Shown: positions 8,623-16,516 of the stretch, in pieces
Position numbering within the stretch: position 1 is the stretch's first letter
Layout: every line of letters begins with the position of its first letter
DNA from: SZUA-229 sp041589175
GTDB lineage: Bacteria; Pseudomonadota; Gammaproteobacteria; SZUA-229
DNA: 31,845 bases
Reading direction: 5' to 3'
Assembly (NCBI GenBank): GCA_041589175.1
Contig: JBFHWF010000021.1
Coordinates: 1-31,845, forward strand
The notes under the pieces: generated by a model
What the model was told of the DNA's origin: nothing
The model's input: the letters and a program-made list of their open reading frames with translations, nothing else
The model's database searches: none
Program-made: the position numbers and the translations under genes

Positions 8623-9751
8623 GAAGTTTCTTTTTGAGGTGAAGAATAACCTTACTTAAACCCAGCTTAAGATGACTATCCGCCTGAGCAATAAGTGGCA
8701 GCACCTTGCGCATGGCTGATGCCAGCTGCTCATGGCTGACGCTATTATCTTCTCTTGCCAGCTGCTCCACCAGCGTTTCCAGGTTTACTTCTACATCGGC
8801 CGACTGTGCTGGCTCTATAGAAGCCTGTTTGCTACCACCATAACGCACTACTTTGCCATCAGCGTTCTGTACCGCTTGCCTGAGCGCCTCTTCAGCCTGT
8901 TTTAGTAAGGTCTCAAAACTGATTTCTGAATCTTCAATTGCCGGATTGGTAACACCCGTACTGAAACGAATATGAAACACCTCATCACCCAGCTTGAGTT
9001 TAAGCTTTGCTACACGCTCGCAAATTCGCTGCACAACAGTTTCTGCACCTTCCGTGTCGGTACAGGTCAACACCATCGCAAAACGCGATACGCCCAGGCG
9101 TGCAGCGGTATCTTCGGTACGCTTGGCGTCATCAATAAAGTTAGCGACCTTGCTCAAAATCTGTTCCCCAACGCCCTTACCATATTTGACAAAGACATCT
9201 GAGAAGCGATCAATATCAAAGCGCACCACCGTTAACTCAGAGCAATGACGCCGTGCATAAGCCAGCGCTTTTTCACCCTGTTCCATAAACGAGGCTTCCG
9301 TTAGCAGACCTGTGAGCTTGTCGTGCGCAATCTGCTTTTCAAGGCTCTGCACCTCTTTACGGTAATTGATATGGGCAGCTGCACGACTCTTTAGCGCAGC
9401 AGAATCAAATGGCTTTGTAATGAAATCGGTAGCACCGAGCTCCAGTACCTTTTCCTTGGTACCATCCGTTTCCTCTGCGCCTGTTATGACCACCACCGGC
9501 ATTTTCGCAATCGCTGCATCGTCGGCTTCGCGAATCGTTTTCAGCAGCTCAAAACCATCCATATTTGGCATGCCAAGATCGGTAAAGACCGCAGAAATAT
9601 TTGGATTACGCTGCAACTCATCCCAGGCATCCTGTCCATCTTCGGCCTCAATGACTTCGAATTCTTTTTGCAGAATTTTAATCGCTGCGCGTCGAATCAC
9701 CTTTGAATCATCGGCGATTAGTATCTGGTTATTATTATCTGACACGGACAC
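8618..9751 (-). CDS. Response regulator: receiver domain with degenerate GGDEF domain
   Basis: This is a 377-residue two-domain regulator. The receiver domain (about 8-125) has the acidic pair D14/D15, phosphoacceptor D58 (FTDLGMP), T90 and K113 (ITKPF), so phosphorylation is expected. The GGDEF-like domain starts at DKLTGLLTEASF and keeps the FDIDRF strand, but the catalytic motif reads GVSRF instead of GGDEF. It should therefore not make cyclic di-GMP. An RxxD I-site (RTED) remains exactly five residues before that motif, which suggests a cyclic-di-GMP receptor role. A C-terminal helical extension of about 75 residues follows (VNLETLVEQLARED to the end) and is not recognised. The start is GTG 9751; a second in-frame GTG lies two codons later. 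No cognate kinase lies nearby. Confidence 0.9.
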   Translation of the reverse strand: MSVSDNNNQILIADDSKVIRRAAIKILQKEFEVIEAEDGQDAWDELQRNPNISAVFTDLGMPNMDGFELLKTIREADDAAIAKMPVVVITGAEETDGTKEKVLELGATDFITKPFDSAALKSRAAAHINYRKEVQSLEKQIAHDKLTGLLTEASFMEQGEKALAYARRHCSELTVVRFDIDRFSDVFVKYGKGVGEQILSKVANFIDDAKRTEDTAARLGVSRFAMVLTCTDTEGAETVVQRICERVAKLKLKLGDEVFHIRFSTGVTNPAIEDSEISFETLLKQAEEALRQAVQNADGKVVRYGGSKQASIEPAQSADVEVNLETLVEQLAREDNSVSHEQLASAMRKVLPLIAQADSHLKLGLSKVILHLKKKLH

Positions 9752-9901
9752 TCAAACCCATTAGATTAGTCGGCTACCTATGCTCGGTAGTTCTTAGTAT
9801 CGTCACAAAATCACTATGAGTCTAGTCGATAAAACCAGAAATGTTGGAATTTTCAATTAGTTAAGACTGGAATTTGATGTGCTGACATACATCGGGTATC
9901 G

Positions 9902-9955
9902 CTCCCGACGGCTATATGCCGGTCGGGAGGATGGGTCTGACAGCCCTTTTCGGGC
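9902..9955. other. Two strong hairpins downstream of bipA
   Basis: CTCCCGAC / GTCGGGAG (9902-9909 with 9922-9929) extends inward with GGC / GCC, giving an 11-bp stem with one bulged base. Next to it, GCCC-TTTTC-GGGC forms a second stem (9943-9955). Both lie 12-65 nt past the bipA stop on the minus strand. Neither is followed by a T-run, so they may mark the bipA mRNA 3' end as stabilisers or a REP-like element rather than a standard terminator. Confidence 0.4.
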
Positions 9956-9966
9956 CAGATCTTTAG

Positions 9967-11778
9967 TTACGAGGCGCGTGACGCACGCTTACGCTCGTTT
10001 TCGGTTAACAGCTTCTTACGCATACGAATATGATGTGGCGTTACCTCCACCAGCTCATCATCATCGATAAACTCGAGCGCCTGCTCCAGTGTCATCTTGA
10101 TCGGTGGCGTCAGAATCAGTGCCTCATCCGTTCCAGAGGCACGCACGTTAGTCAGCTGCTTGCCCTTCAGTGGGTTTACCACCAGGTCGTTATCGCGGGA
10201 GTGAATACCCGCCAACATGCCTTCATAGACTTCCTGACCATGCTCCAGGAACAGGCTACCACGATCCTGCAGGTTATACAGGGCATAGCTCAGTGCCTTA
10301 CCCGCACCATTGGAGATCAGCACACCCTTGCTACGCTGGCCGATCTGCGCATCCACCTTGGGACCATAGCTATCAAACACGTTATACATCAGGCCGTTGC
10401 CCGCTGTCGCGGTGAGGAACTCGGTACGGAAGCCGATCAGGCCACGAGTCGGGATAATGTAGTCCAGGCGCACACGGCCCTTGCCGTCCGGCACCATGTT
10501 TTTCAACTCGCCCTTACGAACACCCAGTTTCTCCATAACAGCGCCCTGTGATTCTTCCGGCACATCCACCGTCAGTTGCTCATAAGGCTCACACTGCTTG
10601 CCGTCGATTTCCTTGATAACAACCTCGGGGCGACCCACACACAGCTCGAAGCCTTCGCGGCGCATCGATTCGATCAATACTGACAGGTGCAGCTCACCAC
10701 GACCCGAAACGCGGAATTTGTCGCCGGTATCGCCCTGCTCGACTCGCAGTGCCACGTTGTGAATCAGCTCCTGCTCCAGACGATCAGCGATATTCCGTGA
10801 GGTTACAAACTTGCCGTCCTGACCGGCCATAGGGCCGTTATTCACCTGGAAGGTCATGCTCAGGGTTGGCTCATCCACACTAAGTGGTGGCATCGCTTCG
10901 ACATTTTCCGGATCACACAAGGTGTCGGAAATATTCAGCTTATCGATACCGCTAAAGCAGATAATGTCACCTGCCTGCGCTTCTTCAACTTCGACACGCT
11001 CAAGACCATGGAAGCCAAGAATCTGCTGCATACGCAGACCATTACGCACCTTACCTTCGCGATTCACCAGGCTTAATGGCTGGTTGCGCTTAATCCTGCC
11101 CTGCTTGATACGGCCGATACCGATAACACCCACATAGGAGTTGTAGTCCAGCGAGCTCACCTGCATCTGGAATGGCGCATCGACATCGACGTCGGGTGCT
11201 GGCACATGCTCGACTATCGCTTCGAACAGCGGCTGCATATCACCTTCACGGGCAGTGTCATCCAGGCTGGCAAAGCCACCCAGGCCGGATGCATAAATCA
11301 CCGGGAAGTCGAGCTGTTCATCCGTAGCACCCAGCTTGTCGAACAGATCGAAGGTCTGGTCCAGTGCCCAGTCAGGACGTGCCGCTGGCTTGTCCACCTT
11401 GTTAACCACAACGATTGGCTTGAAGCCCATATCGAAGGCTTTCTGGGTTACGAAACGGGTCTGCGGCATGGGGCCTTCCTGGGCATCTACCAGCAATAGC
11501 ACAGAATCTACCATCGACAGCACACGCTCTACCTCGCCACCGAAGTCGGCGTGACCCGGAGTATCGACGATATTAATGCGGTAGTCGTTCCACTTGATGG
11601 CGGTGTTCTTCGACAGGATGGTAATACCGCGCTCTTTCTCCTGTTCGTTAGAGTCCATCACACAAGTATCCATCTCGACACGGCTGTCCACCGTACCGGA
11701 CTGTTTCAGCAGCTCATCCACCAGGGTTGTTTTACCGTGGTCGACGTGTGCGATAATGGCGATATTACGTAGTTTCAT
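9967..11778 (-). CDS. typA: Ribosome-associated translational GTPase BipA/TypA
   Basis: BipA is an EF-G-like GTPase that binds the 70S ribosome and affects ribosome assembly and stress responses. From ATG 11778 (MKLRNIAIIAHVDHGKTTL) the product has 603 residues, matching the family. The G-domain motifs are AHVDHGKTT (G1), the RGITI switch (G2), DTPGH (G3), NKVD (G4) and ASG (G5). EF-G domain II and III/V-like regions follow (RVSGRGELHLSVLIESMRREG), then the BipA-specific C-terminal domain with VRASGTDEALILTPP. An AGGAG sits 3 nt before the ATG, which is close; a GTG at 11799 is open upstream but adds a non-family peptide. A perfect TATAAT lies at 11845-11850 on the minus strand. It is divergent from the globin gene. 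Confidence 0.98.
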   Translation of the reverse strand: MKLRNIAIIAHVDHGKTTLVDELLKQSGTVDSRVEMDTCVMDSNEQEKERGITILSKNTAIKWNDYRINIVDTPGHADFGGEVERVLSMVDSVLLLVDAQEGPMPQTRFVTQKAFDMGFKPIVVVNKVDKPAARPDWALDQTFDLFDKLGATDEQLDFPVIYASGLGGFASLDDTAREGDMQPLFEAIVEHVPAPDVDVDAPFQMQVSSLDYNSYVGVIGIGRIKQGRIKRNQPLSLVNREGKVRNGLRMQQILGFHGLERVEVEEAQAGDIICFSGIDKLNISDTLCDPENVEAMPPLSVDEPTLSMTFQVNNGPMAGQDGKFVTSRNIADRLEQELIHNVALRVEQGDTGDKFRVSGRGELHLSVLIESMRREGFELCVGRPEVVIKEIDGKQCEPYEQLTVDVPEESQGAVMEKLGVRKGELKNMVPDGKGRVRLDYIIPTRGLIGFRTEFLTATAGNGLMYNVFDSYGPKVDAQIGQRSKGVLISNGAGKALSYALYNLQDRGSLFLEHGQEVYEGMLAGIHSRDNDLVVNPLKGKQLTNVRASGTDEALILTPPIKMTLEQALEFIDDDELVEVTPHHIRMRKKLLTENERKRASRAS

Positions 11779-11844
11779 TAGCTCCTGGCTCCTGGCCACT
11801 CTAGGCCCACGCGGCCAATAGCTGGCCAGTCAAAAAGGCCGCAA

Positions 11845-11850
11845 ATTATA
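11845..11850 (-). promoter_or_regulatory. Putative -10 element for bipA
   Basis: The minus strand reads TATAAT, a perfect sigma-70 -10 hexamer, about 67 nt upstream of the bipA ATG. No good -35 hexamer is found at 16-18 bp spacing, so confidence is limited. A short hairpin (GGCCA / TGGCC, 11813-11827) would fall in the bipA leader between this element and the ribosome binding site. Confidence 0.35.
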
Positions 11851-11856
11851 CAGCAT

Positions 11857-11877
11857 ATTAGTGAAATATGATTAGTG
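11857..11877 (+). repeat. Direct repeat ATTAGTG upstream of globin gene
   Basis: ATTAGTG occurs at 11857-11863 and again at 11871-11877, a 14-bp period, in the 137-bp region shared by bipA and the globin gene. The second copy lies about 40 nt upstream of the globin ATG and next to an AT-rich TAAAAT that could be its -10. The repeat could be a regulator half-site pair, but it matches no operator I recognise. Confidence 0.3.
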
Positions 11878-11915
11878 TAAAATAGTCTAATCTGTCGACT
11901 TTTAATCGGATTTCT

Positions 11916-12293
11916 ATGCAAACCCCCCATTATGACCGCCTCGGCGGCGAAAAAGCCGTGCGTGAGCTGGTCGATCGCTTCTATGACCTGATGGACAGCC
12001 GAGATGACGTTATGGAATTACGCAGGATTCACGCACCGGACCTGAGTGACGCCCGTGACAAGCTTTTTATGTTCCTCTCCGGCTGGCTGGGAGGACCATC
12101 ACTGTATATCGAGCGATTCGGTCATCCACGTCTGCGCCAGCGGCACATGCCTTTTGCGATTGGCGAAGTGGAGAGAGATCAGTGGATGTCGTGTATGGAC
12201 CAGGCTATGCATGAAATGCAGATTGATGCGGCATTACACAAGGAGCTCTATGCCGCGTTTTACAAAACCGCAGACTTCATGCGTAACCAGTAA
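11916..12293 (+). CDS. Group II truncated hemoglobin
   Basis: This is a 125-residue heme protein of the trHbO/YjbI class, which binds oxygen and other diatomic ligands; its physiological role varies between species. The 2-on-2 globin signature is complete: YDRLGGEKAVRELVDRFYDLM at the N-terminus with B10 Tyr (Y23), FLSGWLGGPSLYIERFGHPRL, proximal His H77 in LRQRHMPF, and the group II G8 Trp (W90) in RDQWMSC. It is cytoplasmic, with no signal peptide. The start is ATG 11916. The gene is single and divergent from bipA. A 15-bp tandem duplication starts within the last codons and covers the stop. Confidence 0.96.
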   Translation: MQTPHYDRLGGEKAVRELVDRFYDLMDSRDDVMELRRIHAPDLSDARDKLFMFLSGWLGGPSLYIERFGHPRLRQRHMPFAIGEVERDQWMSCMDQAMHEMQIDAALHKELYAAFYKTADFMRNQ

Positions 12294-12316
12294 CGTGACA
12301 GCCAGTAACGTGACAG
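12287..12316 (+). repeat. 15-bp tandem duplication across the globin stop codon
   Basis: CCAGTAACGTGACAG is repeated exactly twice, head to tail (12287-12301 and 12302-12316). The unit contains the last Gln codon and the TAA stop of the globin gene. Because 15 is a multiple of three, the second copy puts another TAA in the same frame, so the protein end is unaffected. This looks like a recent slippage or duplication event. Confidence 0.9.
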
Positions 12317-12448
12317 ATGGCGCAAATGCCTGTAGGAAAGCCTACCCTATCCCCCAAATGGTCTAGGTGTTTTTCCTCGACTATGATATAAGTCAGACAC
12401 ATAGCCTGGTGACTCCTGGTTGAGAATCCAGTAAATGAAAAACGAAAC

Positions 12449-12462
12449 GAATCGTACGATTC
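12449..12462. promoter_or_regulatory. Perfect 14-bp palindrome in the FHA gene leader
   Basis: GAATCGTACGATTC is a perfect palindrome ending 18 nt upstream of the FHA start codon at 12481. Its position and symmetry fit a dimeric regulator's operator, although a short leader hairpin is also possible. I do not recognise the site. Confidence 0.4.
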
Positions 12463-12480
12463 CACAAAGGCGCAAGATTT

Positions 12481-12747
12481 ATGGAAAATCGCACTTACGT
12501 CATTGGCCGCAACGGCAACATTCAACTATTTGATAAAACAACCAGCTCACGTCATGCCGAGCTTGTTGTGATTGACAACCAGATGTATCTGACCGACCTG
12601 AATTCAACCAATGGCACTTACCTGATGGAAAAGGGCAAGCGCAAGCGCTTTACCAAGGGCTATATTGAACTGAACCAGACCCTGGCATTCGGCGAACAGG
12701 TCTGTACTGTGCGTGAACTCGTGGCCAGAGCAGAACTGGCTAATTAA
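12481..12747 (+). CDS. Small stand-alone FHA domain protein
   Basis: This 88-residue protein consists of almost nothing but a forkhead-associated domain, which normally binds phosphothreonine peptides. The defining residues are all present: GRNG (9-12), SSRHAEL with the phosphate-contacting Ser/Arg/His (22-28), and DLNSTNGTYL (39-48). It has no kinase, membrane or secretion segment. It probably serves as a cytoplasmic adaptor, but no Ser/Thr kinase or phosphatase is in the window, so the partner is unknown. It is followed 65 bp later by an HDOD gene in the same direction, suggesting an operon. Confidence 0.92.
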   Translation: MENRTYVIGRNGNIQLFDKTTSSRHAELVVIDNQMYLTDLNSTNGTYLMEKGKRKRFTKGYIELNQTLAFGEQVCTVRELVARAELAN

Positions 12748-12812
12748 CCCTGTAAGACAACAGAATGACCTGAGCCACTGACTGGAACAAGCGGCTCTAT
12801 TTTGGACAAAGA

Positions 12813-13676
12813 ATGGCAAACAAACCAGAAGACCTCGTCAAAGGCGTAGTCAAACTCATTTCCCTACCTGAAATATACATACGCGTTACCCAGGTCCTGG
12901 AGGACCCTAACCACAACGCCAAACAGCTTGGCGAAATCATTGGCCATGACCCGGCACTTACCGCACGTATCCTGCGTATCGTCAATAGCGCCTATTACGC
13001 ACTGGCTAACAAGGTTGAAGTGGTAAGCCGTGCGGTATCGATCATCGGAGAGGATGACCTGCGTAACCTGGTGCTGGCAACATCTGCGGTTGATACTTTC
13101 AAGCGCATTCCTAACCAGCTGGTCGACATTGACCTGTTCTGGCGTCATAGCGTACACACAGGCATTATTTCTCGCCTGCTGTCTAAACATTGCAACATTC
13201 TGCATGGTGAGCGTCTGTTCGTCGCTGGCATGCTTCATGATATCGGCAAGCTGGTGCTCTACTATAAGGAACCGGAGCTATCCCAGCAGGTTCTGCTACA
13301 GGCGGCGGAAACCGATGGCCAGCTGCACAGTGCAGAAAAAGAAATTATTGGCTTTACCCATGGAGATGTTGGGGCCGCTTTGATTGAAGCCTGGAAGCTC
13401 TCTGATACCCTGAAAGAAGTTGTCGCCTATCACCACACCCCACTAAAAGCGAAAAAGCACCCCATCGAGACCTCCATCGTGCATATCGCCAACTGTGTCG
13501 TTGAGGCTATCAACCCTGAACACGAACCCGATGAGCACCTGCTGGATGACTTCCCGGCATTTGAACCCGAAACACTAAAAATCACCGGAATCGATCTGCG
13601 AATTCTACCTGATGTGATGGACCAGGCCTGGGAGCAGGCCGCCGAAGTACTGGACATCATCTGCCCTCGAGTCTAA
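12813..13676 (+). CDS. HDOD domain signalling protein
   Basis: This is a 287-residue HDOD protein, a class linked to bacterial signalling and motility or stress regulation, generally without proven catalysis. The typical HDOD core is visible: LPEIYIRVTQVLEDPNH, IIGHDPALTARILRIVNSAYYA (43-64), AVSIIGEDDLRNLVLATS, and the central helices with FWRHSVHTG. It retains an intact HDIGK (142-146) plus THGDVGAAL and AYHHTP, so metal binding may be possible. There is no N-terminal receiver or C-terminal output domain. ATG 12813 has GGA seven bases upstream. It follows the FHA gene and is closed by a GC-rich hairpin. Confidence 0.94.
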   Translation: MANKPEDLVKGVVKLISLPEIYIRVTQVLEDPNHNAKQLGEIIGHDPALTARILRIVNSAYYALANKVEVVSRAVSIIGEDDLRNLVLATSAVDTFKRIPNQLVDIDLFWRHSVHTGIISRLLSKHCNILHGERLFVAGMLHDIGKLVLYYKEPELSQQVLLQAAETDGQLHSAEKEIIGFTHGDVGAALIEAWKLSDTLKEVVAYHHTPLKAKKHPIETSIVHIANCVVEAINPEHEPDEHLLDDFPAFEPETLKITGIDLRILPDVMDQAWEQAAEVLDIICPRV

Positions 13677-13678
13677 CG

Positions 13679-13699
13679 AGGCCCCAGCCTGCGGGGCCT
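13679..13699 (+). terminator. Probable terminator hairpin after the HDOD gene
   Basis: AGGCCCC / GGGGCCT make a perfect 7-bp GC-rich stem with a seven-base AGCCTGC loop, starting 3 nt past the HDOD stop. Only a poor T-tract follows (TGCTTCC), so it is either a weak intrinsic terminator or a 3'-end stabiliser. Confidence 0.5.
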
Positions 13700-13709
13700 G
13701 CTTCCATTA

Positions 13710-13799
13710 ATCACCCAAATTCAACGGCTTATCAATATCCAGTGCAGGCCAGGGTATAGTTGTCTATAGTCAAAATCAGGAATCACTTGTTTGGGTGAT
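13710..13799. repeat. Long-range inverted repeat with internal hairpin upstream of DUF1631
   Basis: The 13700-14049 gap contains a perfect 10-bp inverted repeat, ATCACCCAAA (13710-13719) and TTTGGGTGAT (13790-13799), 70 bases apart. Between the arms lies a small perfect hairpin TATAG-TTGT-CTATA (13755-13768). A related but imperfect copy, GATTACCCCAAATG, lies near 13905-13918. A further hairpin GAAGGT / ACCTTC (13931-13945) follows. No gene is supported in this gap; the structure could be regulatory RNA or paired protein-binding sites. Confidence 0.5.
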
Positions 13800-14049
13800 G
13801 TATAAGCGTTCTCTAAAGCGATTTTGTGAACCACCACACATTAATACCATATGATCGGAGCTACATTAAGAGTCTCCAGCGGTGATCATACCTACCCCAT
13901 CATTGATTACCCCAAATGTTAAAAGCATCCGAAGGTTTGACCTTCTTCTGTAAACGGTGCGCACTAACATCTTACAGGCATGTTTGTTAACTGGCCTGAA
14001 CCCGAAGCGGTGCCATCATGTAATGAACTGCCCCAGGCTGGAATACTAC

Positions 14050-16371
14050 ATGAGCGCGATTATACATACGCTAAACAACTCGACTCGCGGCGAAAGCGAA
14101 CAGTACCAGCAAATGCTGGAGAAGATTACCCAGTGTCTCGACAGTGAACTGAGCGAGCTCATGGGCAACCTGTTCAATGGCGCCGACGATATGCTGTTCC
14201 AGCTGGCGGAGAATGCCGATTCAAACGAGGACCAGGCAGAACATTTCGATACCATGCGTCAGTTACGGCTGGCACGTGAGCATCTAAGTGATGACTTTGC
14301 ACAGCATCTACGTAGCCTGCTCGATCTTCCAGCCATTGATGACTCAGAGGATGAACTCACCTTCGATGAGGATGAGTTAAGCCTGGTCGACCAGTCTGAA
14401 ATGGAAGAGATGGTCGCCATAACCACCATGCACTCCAAAGCAATGAACCTTTATGGCGATGCCGTTAATCACCTGCAGGCCCGTATCGAATTTCTCTCCA
14501 TGAAAACTCGCGTGTTCGATAAAGACGCACTCTCCCCTAAAAACATCTGTGAGTCATTCAAGCAGGCACTGAGCAACATTGAGCTACCTATTAAAACCAA
14601 ATTACTGCTGTATAAATTATTTGACCAGGAAGTCATCGTAAAACTACAGCCAATGTACAAAAAACTTAACCAGATTTTTATCGATCGCGGCATCCTGCCA
14701 CAAATAAAACTGGGTGAATCCACACAGAAAAATCAGTCGCCATCAACAGCTTCGCCAGCTGCCTCAACAACCAGTGTCGACAGCACAGTCCAGGAGGCGA
14801 TGTTCACCGACAATATGACATCCACTACTGGACAGGCAAATGCCTTTAATCATCATCAGTTCACAACTTCGCCTGTTGTTAACACAAGCACCGGTACTCA
14901 ACAGGAAATTAACCGTGTTATACACCAGTTCATCAGTGGTGAAGCTACCGCGTCTGGGCCGGGTATCCCTTCATCATTTACACGCGCGGCACCACGTCAG
15001 AGTAGCGGAGCCAACCAGTATTATGACCGCAGGGAGGTTCTCGAAGCATTATCCAATATCCAGGCGAATGTTGCACACTCCGATAACGGCCAGGTGATTT
15101 ACACTAGCGCTGATTACAAACGAGCGCTGATCGAAGATATGAGCCGTCGCAGTGGAGGCGCAGTCACTCGACAGGTTAACCAGGTTGATGAGAAAACCAT
15201 CGATTTTATCGAGATGCTATTCGATGCTATCGTAGAAGATACCAGCATTTCAGAGGCCGTAACCAATCTTATTCTGCGCCTGCAGATCCCCGTCATTAAA
15301 GTTGCTATGCTGGACCAGAACTTTTTTGCAGATGGAAATCATGACGCGCGCATCACGCTTAACCTTATTGCCTATCTGGGACGCGGTATCAATTCACGCG
15401 AAGACGCACTCTTCGGTGAAATCGAATCTGTTGTTGAATATCTACTTGATGATTTTCAGGCTGATGTTCGCAGCTTCCAGGAAGCCAATGATCAACTTGA
15501 ACAGATCGAACAGAAAGAGCTTGAAGCCGCAGAAGTTAAGGAAAAAGAAACTCAGCGCGAAGTACTCCAGAAACATGCCAGGGAAATCGTGCTGACCGAG
15601 TTACAATATCTTGTCAAAGGCAAAGTTCTTCCCAAACCCTGCCAGAAGCTATTGCTCAAGCACTGGTCAACATTTATGTTCCACACTTATATCAAGCAGG
15701 GCAAAACCAGTGAGCAGTGGATTGAATCAGTACGTGTTGCACGCAACTTCATAACATTAGTCCAGCCGATTGGTTCAACACAGGCTTTTCATGCAACCCA
15801 GTCTGCACGTGACGATGTGCTTGATTCCATGCAGGGCACCCTGCTTGAAACTCGTCAGAACCCAGTTGAAATCGAAACTGAAATCAATAACACCTTCGTC
15901 ACCATTGAAAGCATGCTTGAATCCAGTCGTTTCAACCCTGACAATCTACCCGCAAGTGAAACTTACTTTACGGATATGTCAGACGATGACGAGCTGGATT
16001 CAATGTTCGAGCCAGAACTCGATGCATCTATTATAGAAGAAGTTACTGAACAAGCCGTTGACCCGCTTGAAGAGCAATCACAACTGGCACGTGAGAAGAT
16101 TGCACGCCTGCCAGCAGATGTTCGACCTGGCGTCTGGTTTGAAGTGTTTACTGGCGAAGATACAGCGCTTCGCCGCACCAAGCTCTCTGTTATTATTATG
16201 GAAGAAGCAAAGCTGGTTTTTGTTGATCGCGTTGGCGTTAAAGTTATCGAGAAAGATGCCGATGAATTTACTAATGAGATTGCTGATGGGAAATCATCTA
16301 TAATTTCTGACCACTCTGCGTTTGATCATGCACTAGGCATGGTCATAAATTCGCTGTCACGGGCAAACTAA
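14050..16371 (+). CDS. DUF1631 family protein (full length)
   Basis: This large cytoplasmic protein belongs to the DUF1631 family of proteobacterial proteins with no established function. The N-terminal half is helical (MLEKITQCLDSELSELMGNL, IEFLSMKTRVFDKDALSPKN, VKLQPMYKKLNQIFIDRG). A Ser/Thr/Gln-rich low-complexity linker follows (about 223-330), then a second helical block from about residue 385 with a charged coiled coil. The C-terminal beta-rich domain (684-773) has RLPADVRPGVWFEVF, RRTKLSVI, LVFVDRVGVKVIEKDADEF. I chose ATG 14050 (MSAIIHTLNN) because GGA lies seven bases upstream; ATG 14023 or GTG 13957 are in frame but lack a ribosome binding site. A second, half-length relative follows immediately. 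Confidence 0.88.
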   Translation: MSAIIHTLNNSTRGESEQYQQMLEKITQCLDSELSELMGNLFNGADDMLFQLAENADSNEDQAEHFDTMRQLRLAREHLSDDFAQHLRSLLDLPAIDDSEDELTFDEDELSLVDQSEMEEMVAITTMHSKAMNLYGDAVNHLQARIEFLSMKTRVFDKDALSPKNICESFKQALSNIELPIKTKLLLYKLFDQEVIVKLQPMYKKLNQIFIDRGILPQIKLGESTQKNQSPSTASPAASTTSVDSTVQEAMFTDNMTSTTGQANAFNHHQFTTSPVVNTSTGTQQEINRVIHQFISGEATASGPGIPSSFTRAAPRQSSGANQYYDRREVLEALSNIQANVAHSDNGQVIYTSADYKRALIEDMSRRSGGAVTRQVNQVDEKTIDFIEMLFDAIVEDTSISEAVTNLILRLQIPVIKVAMLDQNFFADGNHDARITLNLIAYLGRGINSREDALFGEIESVVEYLLDDFQADVRSFQEANDQLEQIEQKELEAAEVKEKETQREVLQKHAREIVLTELQYLVKGKVLPKPCQKLLLKHWSTFMFHTYIKQGKTSEQWIESVRVARNFITLVQPIGSTQAFHATQSARDDVLDSMQGTLLETRQNPVEIETEINNTFVTIESMLESSRFNPDNLPASETYFTDMSDDDELDSMFEPELDASIIEEVTEQAVDPLEEQSQLAREKIARLPADVRPGVWFEVFTGEDTALRRTKLSVIIMEEAKLVFVDRVGVKVIEKDADEFTNEIADGKSSIISDHSAFDHALGMVINSLSRAN

Positions 16372-16437
16372 TTCGCCAGTATCAGCGCTAAATGTCTAAA
16401 TGTAAATCTTAGCCAGGACACAAGCCTGCGCTAACGG

Positions 16438-16491
16438 TATGCCGAATGATTTGGCATAGTGATAGTACTGCAACACGTACAGGCCGTACGT
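16438..16491. other. Two hairpins between the DUF1631 paralogues
   Basis: TATGCC / GGCATA (16438-16443 with 16453-16458) and ACGTAC-AGGCC-GTACGT (16475-16491) are perfect 6-bp stems in the 145-bp gap between the two DUF1631 genes. Neither has a T-run. They may form the leader of the second gene or an intercistronic processing site. Confidence 0.35.
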
Positions 16492-16516
16492 ACAAGCAGC
16501 ATACGGTTTACTAACC

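Noticed and set aside
12287..12316. Short exact repeat as part of a CRISPR array.
   Set aside because: Only two directly adjacent units without spacers, and no cas genes in the window.
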